8,411 nucleotides of DNA from Candidatus Parcubacteria bacterium (GTDB lineage Bacteria; Patescibacteriota; Minisyncoccia; Phycocordibacterales; SBAW01): positions 1-8,411 of the forward strand of contig JAIFWM010000027.1 of the NCBI GenBank assembly GCA_019661855.1, written 5' to 3'. The position numbers and the translations under genes were made by a program. Below are positions 1-6,025 of this stretch, one piece after another (position 1 is the stretch's first letter; each line of letters starts with the position of its first letter). Under the pieces are notes generated by a model. The model was not told the DNA's origin and did no database searches. It was given only the letters and a program-made list of their open reading frames with translations.

Positions 1-1505
1 GGGAGAAGGATGCACGAAAGTATCACGCAATGCTTGTTGAGAAAATAGTTGAACAAGACGATGACCTCATGACCGCCTACCTCGACGGCAAAGAGCCAAC
101 ACTCGAACAACTCAAAGCCATGCTGCGCAAAGGAGTTATTGCTAACAAAATCTTCCCGGTCTACACCGGTTCAGCTCTTAAGAACAAAGGTGTGCAGTTG
201 GTTCTCGACGCAGTCGTTGACCTGTTGCCATCGCCTCTCGACATGCCAGCGGTCACCGGTATTAATCCAAAAACAGGTGATCCAATTGAACGCCATGCGA
301 GCGATGATGAGCCTTTTACTGCGCTCGCGTTTAAACTTCAGGCAGACCCGTTCGTGGGGCAGCTTACCTTCTTCCGTGTCTACTCAGGTACTATCGAAGC
401 AGGTTCATACATCTACAATTCAACAACCGGCAGCAAAGAGCGCTTGGGCCGCATCGTGCGCTTGCAAGCTAACCAACGTGAGGAGGTTAAGAAAGTGTAC
501 GCCGGCGAGATCGCTGCAGCAGTGGGTCTTAAAGATTCTAAAACTTCGCACACACTTTGTGACGAAGCTAACCCAATAATCTTGGAGCAAATTAAATTTC
601 CTGAACCAGTTATCTCACTTCGTATCGAACCTAAAACCAAAGCTGACCAAGAGAAGATGGGTATGGCAATGAAGAAACTTTCTGACGAAGATCCAACCTT
701 TAAAGTTTCGAACGACACCGAGACACAAGAGACACTTATCTCGGGCATGGGTGAGTTGCACCTCGAAATTTTGGTTGACCGCATGAAACGCGAGTTCGGC
801 GTTGAGGCCAACGTGGGCAAACCACAGGTTGCCTACCGCGAAACCATTATGCAGCCAGCAGAGGCGGAGGGTAAATATATTAAGCAAACAGGAGGTAAGG
901 GTCAGTATGGCCATGTACGTTTGCGCATTAAACCTCTTGAGCCGCTTGATCCAACCAAAAAAATCTCAAAAAATGTTACGCGCGAAGAGCACTTTGAGTT
1001 TATTAACAGCATCAAAGGAGGTGTGGTCCCTAACGAATTTATTGGTCCTGTTGAAGACGGCGTACGCGACGCGATGGAGCGGGGTATTGTTGCCGGCTTT
1101 AAGATGGTTGATATTTCGGTTGAGCTTTACGACGGTTCGTACCACGACGTCGACTCATCAGAAATCGCCTTTAAGATCGCAGGCTCTATGGGTTTTCAAG
1201 AGGCAGCTAAATCCGCACGTCCAGTGCTTCTTGAGCCCATTATGAAAATCGAGGTAGTTACTCCAGAGAAGTTCATGGGTGACGTTACTGGTTCACTCAA
1301 CTCTAAACGCGGACAAATAGAGGGTATGGAAGAGCGCGGACTTAACCGTGCTATCAAAGCAAAGGTGCCACTTTCAGAAATGTTTGGCTACACCACTCAA
1401 CTGCGCTCAATGACCGAGGGTCGTGCAGGCTTCACTATGGAGTTTGACCACTACGAAGTAGTGCCACCAAACGTCTCAGCAACTATCATCGCAGGAAGAA
1501 AATAA
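1..1505 (+). CDS. fusA: Elongation factor G, C-terminal two thirds (5' end outside window)
   Basis: EF-G is the GTPase that drives translocation of tRNA and mRNA on the ribosome. The frame is open at the left edge (first full codon at base 3, reading EKDARKYHAM) and ends at TAA 1503-1505, so about 500 residues of an expected ~700 are visible. The end of the G domain carries GSALKNKGVQ and LPSPLDMPA (to about base 300). Domain II follows (about 309-560), then domain III with SDEDPTFKV and GMGELHLEI (about 590-850). Domain IV has GGKGQYGHV and the tip loop YDGSYHDVDSSE (about 870-1240), and domain V has FMGDVTGSLNSKRG and FGYTTQLRSMTEGR (about 1245-1490). The ATG at base 30 is internal, not a start. 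All visible parts look intact. The usual partner tuf lies 2.9 kb downstream instead of adjacent. Confidence 0.98.
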   Translation, partial: EKDARKYHAMLVEKIVEQDDDLMTAYLDGKEPTLEQLKAMLRKGVIANKIFPVYTGSALKNKGVQLVLDAVVDLLPSPLDMPAVTGINPKTGDPIERHASDDEPFTALAFKLQADPFVGQLTFFRVYSGTIEAGSYIYNSTTGSKERLGRIVRLQANQREEVKKVYAGEIAAAVGLKDSKTSHTLCDEANPIILEQIKFPEPVISLRIEPKTKADQEKMGMAMKKLSDEDPTFKVSNDTETQETLISGMGELHLEILVDRMKREFGVEANVGKPQVAYRETIMQPAEAEGKYIKQTGGKGQYGHVRLRIKPLEPLDPTKKISKNVTREEHFEFINSIKGGVVPNEFIGPVEDGVRDAMERGIVAGFKMVDISVELYDGSYHDVDSSEIAFKIAGSMGFQEAAKSARPVLLEPIMKIEVVTPEKFMGDVTGSLNSKRGQIEGMEERGLNRAIKAKVPLSEMFGYTTQLRSMTEGRAGFTMEFDHYEVVPPNVSATIIAGRK

Positions 1506-1511
1506 GGGATA

Positions 1512-1517
1512 TATAAT
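1512..1517 (+). promoter_or_regulatory. Perfect -10 box TATAAT just ahead of a GTG start
   Basis: TATAAT at 1512-1517 lies 7 bases after the fusA stop codon and 6 bases before GTG 1524. A start of transcription at the usual distance would fall on or next to the GTG, giving a leaderless mRNA. No good -35 hexamer is visible 16-18 bases upstream, where the sequence is the end of fusA. The AAGGGA at 1504-1509 is 14 bases from the GTG, too far for a good ribosome binding site. Confidence 0.55.
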
Positions 1518-1523
1518 AAAGAC

Positions 1524-2195
1524 GTGGATGAAGTAACATCTCAAGCTCCAACACCTGCACCTCAGTCAGCGCCAGCTCCTGCTCCTGTTCAAAAACACAG
1601 TCACTTAAGTGTGATTCTTATTGTCGCACTCGCTTTGCTCGCACTCGCAGGGTGGGGTATGTATACGTATGGGTGGTTAATAATGTCAGTAAATGCCGAA
1701 ACCCCTCCTCAAGTTTCTATTCCAGAACAGATATGGGTTACGTATGATCGTTTATTGCGATGGCAGGCACCTCAAGGTTATCAAGGTCCTCCTATTGGAT
1801 ATGGTTTTACGCTTGAGATGCCATTGTATGACAGCCCACAGACACGAATCGGTCTCGACTCAAGCAGCCTAGTAAACAATATTCCTCTTCAACAAGAGTT
1901 TGTGCTTCGCGGCCCTACTGATACAAGTAGTTCGTCAATCATGCTTTCTGTAAATGTTTCCAAGTTTGCTCGCGACTTTTTTTCATCCTTTAGTACAAGC
2001 ACCAACGCTAATGGACTTATGTATTATCAATATAACGGCGGGGGAAAAGGAAACACCGTTGTGTATTTCCCGAGCATAGACGACGCTGATGATACGCTCG
2101 GGGTTATTATCGATCGACAAGTGTCGCCGTCGGACACAGCCCGTATAGTCAATAGTGTTAAAAAATATACCCGCCAAGACTCATCAGGGGATTAG
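1524..2195 (+). CDS. Single-pass membrane-anchored protein of unknown function
   Basis: The product has 223 residues and is not recognised as any family. Residues 1-27 are a Pro/Ala/Gln-rich, probably cytoplasmic tail. Residues about 28-54 (LSVILIVALALLALAGW onward) form one hydrophobic helix, and the remaining ~170 residues would be outside the membrane. The soluble part is rich in Ser, Thr, Tyr and Pro, has no Cys, and mixes beta-type segments with polar loops, suggesting a compact extracytoplasmic domain. The GTG start is chosen because the reading frame begins there right after a TATAAT box, and the TM segment follows at a normal distance. It begins 18 bases after fusA and may also receive fusA read-through. 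It could be a pilus- or envelope-associated protein, but nothing in the sequence proves that. Confidence 0.8.
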   Translation: MDEVTSQAPTPAPQSAPAPAPVQKHSHLSVILIVALALLALAGWGMYTYGWLIMSVNAETPPQVSIPEQIWVTYDRLLRWQAPQGYQGPPIGYGFTLEMPLYDSPQTRIGLDSSSLVNNIPLQQEFVLRGPTDTSSSSIMLSVNVSKFARDFFSSFSTSTNANGLMYYQYNGGGKGNTVVYFPSIDDADDTLGVIIDRQVSPSDTARIVNSVKKYTRQDSSGD

Positions 2196-2203
2196 GGGAC
2201 TTC

Positions 2204-2236
2204 TTGCAATAAATAGGGGAGGTGCTTGTATTAAGT
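2204..2236 (+). promoter_or_regulatory. Shared promoter-like element, copy 1 (before the Cys-rich gene)
   Basis: ACTTCTTGCAA ends at 2209 and includes the palindromic hexamer TTGCAA at 2204-2209, a candidate -35. A candidate -10, TGTATT at 2227-2232, sits 17 bases further on. TTAAGTTAG at 2231-2239 repeats the sequence found in copy 3, and TTAAGT ends 31 nt before ATG 2268. Copies 2 and 3 precede the two minus-strand genes at nearly the same distance. The TTGCAA-to-TTAAGT spacing here is 21 bases, against 16 and 18 in the other copies, so exact box assignment is uncertain. Confidence 0.5.
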
Positions 2237-2267
2237 TAGCTGCACACTGGCAAAAAGGAGCGGTCCT

Positions 2268-2720
2268 ATGCTGCCCCTATGGCAAATAGCAAATATCTGC
2301 ATCGAAGCAGGTATCTCTTGCGAAATCTCCGAAGACGGTGAACTGTGCGTAGAGGCTAAGAGCAGTCTCTATGCAGATGTTGAGTTTCCTTTTGTGGTTA
2401 CTGTCGGAACAGGAAACAAGTTCAATGCCTCCATGTTTTTTCCACCAACAGACGCACAAATAAAACATCTTGAGGAGCTGTGCGAGATCTTAAGTTGTGG
2501 CGTTGGGTTTGAAGCAGAAGTGCGTTTCAACAAAAAAAATTCACAGTTCAGCATTTCGAAGGAAGGCATCAGCGTCATGAAAGGTCGGGAACAGCTCGAA
2601 GATTTTGTCACTGCATGTGACATAGTGGCGCCAATCTTGACCGCAGTTTGCGATAAAGGGGAGTGGGATGACAACCTGCTCATACTTGGGCTTGAAGGTC
2701 ACAAACCCCGTCCTCACTAG
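2268..2720 (+). CDS. Cys-rich acidic cytosolic protein of unknown function
   Basis: The product has 150 residues, no signal peptide and no membrane segment. It begins at ATG 2268 behind a strong Shine-Dalgarno site, AAGGAG at 2255-2260, with 7 bases of spacing. It contains seven cysteines scattered as single residues (in NICIE, ISCEI, ELCVE, LCEIL, SCGVG, TACDI and AVCDK), not in CxxC pairs, so a classic zinc ribbon is not evident. Strand-turn-strand segments near the N-terminus (ISCEISEDGELCVEA) and a helix-like middle (DAQIKHLEELCEIL) suggest a small alpha/beta fold. A YbjN- or secretion-chaperone-like fold is possible but unproven. It is preceded by copy 1 of the shared promoter element and followed by its own terminator, so it appears to be a single-gene unit. 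Confidence 0.8.
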   Translation: MLPLWQIANICIEAGISCEISEDGELCVEAKSSLYADVEFPFVVTVGTGNKFNASMFFPPTDAQIKHLEELCEILSCGVGFEAEVRFNKKNSQFSISKEGISVMKGREQLEDFVTACDIVAPILTAVCDKGEWDDNLLILGLEGHKPRPH

Positions 2721-2734
2721 TGTGTAAGGGCTGC

Positions 2735-2765
2735 CCGCCGCGCTTCAAGCGCGGCGGCCTCTTTT
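2735..2765 (+). terminator. Intrinsic terminator of the Cys-rich gene
   Basis: CCGCCGCGCTT at 2735-2745 pairs perfectly with AAGCGCGGCGG at 2747-2757, realistically a 9-bp GC stem with loop TTCAA. A CCTCTTTT tract follows (2758-2765). It lies 14 bases after the stop codon at 2720. Confidence 0.85.
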
Positions 2766-2781
2766 AAAAAAATATTTAATT

Positions 2782-2813
2782 AAAAACAAAAGCCCGGACG
2801 CCCCCGGGCTTTT
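2782..2813 (-). terminator. Intrinsic terminator of the winged-helix gene (minus strand)
   Basis: AAAAGCCCGG at 2788-2797 pairs with CCGGGCTTTT at 2804-2813, leaving a 6-base loop. Read on the minus strand the stem is followed by TTTTGTTTTT, a good U-tract, so it serves the minus-strand gene ending at 2834. The two converging genes thus each have a terminator in this gap, and the stem could act weakly in the plus direction too. Confidence 0.8.
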
Positions 2814-2833
2814 ACGATCTTGTTTTTGGAAAC

Positions 2834-3178
2834 TTAGCCAGGAACCGCTACTTCGTAGCCAACTCCTTTCACTGTTCTAATATATTTTGCGCTGCCAGGA
2901 AGAGCTTTGTTTAAAGCTTTTCTTATTCTAGAAATGTGCAGCGGTACTATGTTAGGGCTATGTGTTTGCCCTCTCCACACAGAGTTTTGTATTTCTTCTC
3001 GTGCCGTTGTCTTACCTCGCTCGGCTAAATACCTCAACAAACTGTATTGTACGGATATGAGTTTTACAGGGCGCAGCTGCCCTTCGAAATCTTCAATCCA
3101 AACGCGACGTTTGAGGTTGCTTAGGATGACTCGGCCGACTACAACAGTTTCAGGTCGCCTTTCCACAGGACCGTTCAT
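2834..3178 (-). CDS. Stand-alone OmpR/PhoB-type winged-helix DNA-binding protein
   Basis: The 114-residue product matches the Trans_reg_C winged-helix domain of response regulators over residues about 16-112. It has an N-terminal beta segment (VVVGRVILS), a central helix with YSLLRYLAERGKTTAREEI, and the recognition helix NIVPLHISRIRKALNKA (about 76-92). The wing hairpin is YIRTVKGVGYEV (about 99-110). There is no receiver domain and no Asp phosphorylation site, so activity would depend on level, partner or ligand, not phosphotransfer. The start chosen is ATG 3178 with GGGAG 8 bases upstream; an in-frame GTG at 3214 would add 12 residues but would overlap the TTAAGT promoter box and bypass that SD. 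Copy 2 of the shared promoter element lies upstream. It is a good candidate regulator of the neighbouring genes that carry the same element, including itself. Confidence 0.9.
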   Translation of the reverse strand: MNGPVERRPETVVVGRVILSNLKRRVWIEDFEGQLRPVKLISVQYSLLRYLAERGKTTAREEIQNSVWRGQTHSPNIVPLHISRIRKALNKALPGSAKYIRTVKGVGYEVAVPG

Positions 3179-3212
3179 GGTACTAACTCCCTTGAAGTGA
3201 ACCACCAGTGCC

Positions 3213-3240
3213 ACTTAAGCATTTTTTGGGCTTCTTGCAA
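3213..3240 (-). promoter_or_regulatory. Shared promoter-like element, copy 2 (before the winged-helix gene)
   Basis: On the minus strand TTGCAAGAAGCCC begins at 3240 and TGCTTAAGT ends at 3213. TTGCAA and TTAAGT are separated by 16 bases, and TTAAGT is preceded by TGC, as in an extended -10. TTAAGT ends 34 nt before ATG 3178. Copy 3 has the same two blocks in the same order and orientation at 33 nt from its gene. Confidence 0.6.
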
Positions 3241-3268
3241 GTAAGTGGGGGAAGGTGATTAAGTCTCC

Positions 3269-3502
3269 TTAGCTGTGTGTTGTGCGCCTATGTTCCCTTT
3301 CGAGATGAGCGAAAGCTCTGATAACCTCAGGCGCCCCTTCGACCCCATACCGCTGGCATTCTTTTTGGAGTGTTGCCATGATTACGGTTTGGCCACTAGA
3401 AATAGCGGTCTCGCTGATGAGGTCTGCGAGCGCAATCAGGATGGTGACGCTTTTTGCCTTTTCGAGAGCGTCGATGATCGAGTAATCGAACTGCTTTGCC
3501 AT
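3269..3502 (-). CDS. Small soluble protein of unknown function
   Basis: The 77-residue product begins at ATG 3502 with AGGGAG at 3510-3515 and 7 bases of spacing, a strong ribosome binding site that decides both strand and start. It looks mostly helical (YSIIDALEKAKSVTILIALADLI, then an REHRR-containing basic tail) with a single Cys and no signal peptide. The hydrophobic stretch is interrupted by Asp and Glu, so a membrane helix is unlikely. A GC hairpin (GGCGG/CCGCC, 3520-3532) lies in its 5' leader just before the ribosome binding site. Copy 3 of the shared promoter element lies upstream, and the winged-helix gene is the next gene downstream on the same strand with its own promoter copy. 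The family is not recognised; a small regulator or partner protein of the winged-helix factor is a guess from position only. Confidence 0.7.
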   Translation of the reverse strand: MAKQFDYSIIDALEKAKSVTILIALADLISETAISSGQTVIMATLQKECQRYGVEGAPEVIRAFAHLEREHRRTTHS

Positions 3503-3535
3503 GACTTTTCTCCCTGTCTGGCGGCTTCCGCCCTA

Positions 3536-3565
3536 ACTTAAGCACGGCCATGGGGCTTCTTGCAA
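3536..3565 (-). promoter_or_regulatory. Shared promoter-like element, copy 3 (before the 77-residue gene)
   Basis: On the minus strand TTGCAAGAAGCCC begins at 3565 and TGCTTAAGT ends at 3536. The hexamers TTGCAA and TTAAGT are 18 bases apart, and the element ends 33 nt before ATG 3502. It has the same blocks as copy 2, and the extension TTAAGTTAG is shared with copy 1. Its TTGCAA doubles as the -35 of the opposing promoter for the gene at 3599. Confidence 0.6.
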
Positions 3566-3588
3566 TCTTCACTGAGGAATGATATATC
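3560..3588 (+). promoter_or_regulatory. Promoter of the secreted PG-binding-like protein
   Basis: The -35 candidate TTGCAA (3560-3565) and the -10 candidate TATATC (3583-3588) are separated by exactly 17 bases. Transcription would begin around 3595, leaving a 5' leader of only a few bases before ATG 3599. No Shine-Dalgarno site is present, so initiation is probably leaderless or nearly so. Confidence 0.6.
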
Positions 3589-3598
3589 TGCATCGAAT

Positions 3599-4312
3599 AT
3601 GAAGAAAACACTTATAGGGGCAGCATTCTTTTTTATCCTTATGTCAGGGGTCGCGTCGGCACAGGTATACGGTACTACCTATGGTAGCTACGGCTCGTTC
3701 CAGCAGGTACAGCCTAGCTATAATTATGGCTATCAAAATGGGTATCAAAACCAAACCTACGGCTCATGTCCGCAGTTTGGCACGTTTACTATTGGTATGC
3801 GTGGAGCACAGGTTATTGCCTTGCAGCAGTTTTTGGCGGTTTACTACCCAGGTCAATTGATAACCGGCTACTTTGGTCCACAGACTCAGGGTAATTGGCA
3901 AAACTTCCAAATCCTCCACGGATGCTCAACTTACTCATACAACAATCCTGGTTACTCGTACCCAGGATATCCATACTCCGGCTACCCAAACTACTACGAC
4001 AATAACAACTACTACGACGGTAGTATCAGACTTACCTCTCTAAGCGACGATACTTTAAACGATGGTGATCGCGTTACTCTTGAATGGGATGTAAACCATG
4101 AGCCATCTGATGCGCTCGTACGCCTCGACCTCTACCGTAATGGCTACCGCCTAGGCACTATTACTACCGTCGACGCAAGTGACAATGACTACCGCTGGAA
4201 AGTGCCTCGCGTACCAACAGATGACACCTACTCTATCCGCGCTACTCTTCTTGCCCGCAACGGCTACGAAATAGACTCTGACGAGTCTGACGAGTTCGAG
4301 ATCAACCACTAA
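3599..4312 (+). CDS. Secreted protein with PG-binding-like and Kre9/KNH-like beta domains
   Basis: The 237-residue product opens with a clear signal peptide: MKKT, a hydrophobic core, and a cleavage site after ASA at about residue 21. ATG 3599 is chosen because it starts exactly at that peptide; an in-frame upstream ATG at 3560 would add 13 residues and overlap the promoter. Residues 24-56 are Tyr/Gly/Asn/Gln-rich linker. Residues about 57-109 resemble the PG_binding_1 fold (GMRGAQVIALQQFL, then TGYFGPQTQGNWQNFQ), bracketed by Cys57 and Cys109, which could form a disulfide. A second Tyr/Pro/Asn-rich linker (about 111-140) leads to a C-terminal beta sandwich (about 142-236). That domain has VTLEWDV, LVRLDLYRNG, YRWKVP and TYSIRATL, a pattern typical of Kre9/KNH-like Ig-type domains. 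It probably acts at the cell wall or surface. No catalytic motif is seen. Confidence 0.85.
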   Translation: MKKTLIGAAFFFILMSGVASAQVYGTTYGSYGSFQQVQPSYNYGYQNGYQNQTYGSCPQFGTFTIGMRGAQVIALQQFLAVYYPGQLITGYFGPQTQGNWQNFQILHGCSTYSYNNPGYSYPGYPYSGYPNYYDNNNYYDGSIRLTSLSDDTLNDGDRVTLEWDVNHEPSDALVRLDLYRNGYRLGTITTVDASDNDYRWKVPRVPTDDTYSIRATLLARNGYEIDSDESDEFEINH

Positions 4313-4333
4313 TCCCCGAAGGGTTTTAGGTTG
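4303..4333 (+). terminator. Weak hairpin overlapping the stop codon, possible terminator
   Basis: CAACC at 4303-4307 pairs with GGTTG at 4329-4333. An inner stem, AATCC (4311-4315) with GGGTT (4321-4325), closes loop CCGAA, with a 3x3 internal loop between the stems. The stop codon TAA (4310-4312) lies inside. There is no U-tract after the stem, so termination would be inefficient; it may only insulate the gene from tuf. Confidence 0.35.
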
Positions 4334-4358
4334 CGCGATTTGGTGCCTGTGCTATATT
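4331..4358 (+). promoter_or_regulatory. Promoter of tuf-rpsJ
   Basis: The -35 box TTGCGC (4331-4336) and the -10 box TATATT (4353-4358) are 16 bases apart, with TGC immediately before the -10 making an extended -10. The implied start near 4365 gives a leader of about 65 nt, whose last 35 bases are very A/T-rich and contain no Shine-Dalgarno site before ATG 4430. Confidence 0.75.
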
Positions 4359-4429
4359 GTTGGCAACGCATAAGGGGCGTGTTTCCTTTTGCTCGTTAAT
4401 TAAAAGTATTATTAAAATTAGTTTTATTT

Positions 4430-5623
4430 ATGGCAACATTTGAAAGAGCTAAGCCACACCTCAACGTAGGAACCATTGGTCACGTTGACCACGGCAAGAC
4501 AACCTTGACCGCAAGTATCCTCCACACGCTCGACATGGCGAAGGACCAAGGCTATGGCGCACGCGTCGAGGCAGTCGACAACATCGACAACGCTCCTGAG
4601 GAAAAGGCGCGTGGTATTACTATCGCGCTCCACCACTCGGAGTATTGGACTCCAGAGCGTCACTACGCTCACATCGACGCTCCTGGTCACGCCGACTACA
4701 TCAAGAACATGATCACCGGTGCTGCCCAAATGGACGGCGCAATTTTGGTGGTCGCAGCAACTGACGGTGCAATGCCCCAGACTCGTGAGCACATTCTCCT
4801 CGCACGCCAAGTTGGTGTGCCTAAGATCGTAGTTTTTCTTAACAAAGTAGACATGGTTGACGACAATGACCTTGTTGACTTGGTTGAGGCAGAGGTGAAA
4901 GAGCTTCTTGCAAAGCAAGGCTACAACGATTCTCCTGTTATCCGTGGTTCAGGTCTTAAAGCTCTCGAGAGCAATGACCTTAACGGAGAGTGGTCACAAA
5001 AAGTTCTTGAGCTCGTTAAGACTTTAGACAGCTACATCCCCATGCCACAGCGCGATGTTGATAAGCCATTCCTTATGCCTATCGAAGACATCTTCTCTAT
5101 CGAAGGTCGCGGCACAGTAGTTACTGGCCGTATCGAGCGCGGTCGCGTGAAAGTTGGTGAGGAAGTTGAGATCGTTGGTCTCCAGCCTACCGCTTTGACC
5201 ACCATTACTGGTATCGAGATGTTTAACAAGCAGCTCGACGAAGGTATGGCAGGCGACAACGCAGGTATTCTTCTTCGCGGTACTAAGAAAGAAGACATCC
5301 ACCGCGGTCAGGTGCTTGCTAAGAAAGGTTCAGTAACTCCACACACTGAGTTTGAGGCAGAGGTATACGTCCTCACCAAAGACGAGGGTGGTCGTCACAC
5401 GCCATTCTTTACCGGCTATAAGCCACAGTTCTATGTCCGCACTACAGACGTAACAGGTGAGGTAACTCTCCCTGCAGGAACTGAGATGGTTATGCCAGGT
5501 GATACCATTACCTTTAAGGTTAAGCTCACGGCTCCAGTAGCACTTGAGGATCAGACTCGTTTTGCAGTCCGCGAGGGCGGTAAGACGGTCGGTGCAGGTG
5601 TTGTCACCAAGATCGTAGCGTAA
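4430..5623 (+). CDS. tuf: Elongation factor Tu
   Basis: The GTPase delivers aminoacyl-tRNA to the ribosomal A site in the cytoplasm. At 397 residues it is the normal length. Landmarks are P-loop GHVDHGKT (17-24), switch I RGITI (61-65), the G3 motif as DAPGH (83-87), the G4 motif NKVD (138-141) and the G5 region SGLK (174-177). Domain II starts near PFLMPIEDIFSIEGRGTVVTGRIERG, and domain III ends with RFAVREGGKTVGAGVVTKI. The catalytic His of DxPGH is present. Three positions depart from the E. coli wording: DAPGH for DCPGH, NKVD for NKCD, and SGLK for SALK. All are compatible with GTP binding. ATG 4430 has no Shine-Dalgarno site and an A/T-rich leader. rpsJ follows after 5 bases, so the two are co-transcribed. 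Confidence 0.99.
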   Translation: MATFERAKPHLNVGTIGHVDHGKTTLTASILHTLDMAKDQGYGARVEAVDNIDNAPEEKARGITIALHHSEYWTPERHYAHIDAPGHADYIKNMITGAAQMDGAILVVAATDGAMPQTREHILLARQVGVPKIVVFLNKVDMVDDNDLVDLVEAEVKELLAKQGYNDSPVIRGSGLKALESNDLNGEWSQKVLELVKTLDSYIPMPQRDVDKPFLMPIEDIFSIEGRGTVVTGRIERGRVKVGEEVEIVGLQPTALTTITGIEMFNKQLDEGMAGDNAGILLRGTKKEDIHRGQVLAKKGSVTPHTEFEAEVYVLTKDEGGRHTPFFTGYKPQFYVRTTDVTGEVTLPAGTEMVMPGDTITFKVKLTAPVALEDQTRFAVREGGKTVGAGVVTKIVA

Positions 5624-5628
5624 TAGTC

Positions 5629-6009
5629 ATGGCCACAGCTCCAGCAAAAACTAAAAAAGCAGATGCAGCACCAAAGCGCACTAGGAAGACCGTTGAGGCA
5701 CCTCAGCAGCGCTTGCGCATCAAGGTGCGCGCATATGAGCACAAGGTGCTTGATGCATCGGTGAAGCAAATTCTCGATACAGCGCTTCGCTATGATGCAA
5801 AAGTTGCTGGACCTATTCCGCTTCCAACTGAAATCAAAAAATATACCGTTAACCGTTCAACCTTCATCTACAAAGATGCGCGTGAACAGTTTGAAATGCG
5901 CGTTCACAAACGATTGATCGACATTATTGATCCGTCGGCAAAGGTGATCGAAGCTCTGACGAATCTTTCGCTCCCTTCTGGAGTAACGATCGACGTCAAG
6001 ATGGTGTAA
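5629..6009 (+). CDS. rpsJ: 30S ribosomal protein S10 with N-terminal extension
   Basis: S10 is a component of the 30S head and also NusE in transcription antitermination. The product has 126 residues, against about 100-105 in most bacteria. The core runs from QRLRIKVRAYEHKVLD (about residue 27) through LPTEIKKYTVNRS to REQFEMRVHKRLIDI (about 85-99) and the C-terminal LPSGVTIDVKMV. Residues 1-26 are an extra Ala/Lys/Thr/Pro-rich tail, probably disordered and basic enough to contact rRNA. The segment after RS reads TFIYK, where the usual wording is PHVNK or PHVDK, so this loop is unusual. No internal ATG fits a shorter start, and ATG 5629 lies 5 bases after tuf. A terminator begins 17 bases downstream, so the unit ends here instead of running on into L3. 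Confidence 0.97.
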   Translation: MATAPAKTKKADAAPKRTRKTVEAPQQRLRIKVRAYEHKVLDASVKQILDTALRYDAKVAGPIPLPTEIKKYTVNRSTFIYKDAREQFEMRVHKRLIDIIDPSAKVIEALTNLSLPSGVTIDVKMV

Positions 6010-6025
6010 TACCAGTTTTTTAAAC

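Noticed and set aside
3179..3214. GTG 3214 as start of the winged-helix protein
   Set aside because: It overlaps the TTAAGT promoter box; ATG 3178 has GGGAG at good spacing and matches the domain length.
3275..3541. 88-codon plus-strand reading frame opposite the 77-residue gene
   Set aside because: No ribosome binding site and Cys-rich odd composition. The minus-strand frame has a strong SD and the shared promoter element, so this is its shadow.
4903..4913. Fourth copy of GCTTCTTGCAA inside tuf
   Set aside because: It encodes part of ELLAKQ in a conserved helix and has no TTAAGT partner; treated as coincidence.
4424..4918. 164-codon minus-strand frame across tuf
   Set aside because: Antisense shadow of a highly conserved gene, with no ribosome binding site and unlikely composition.
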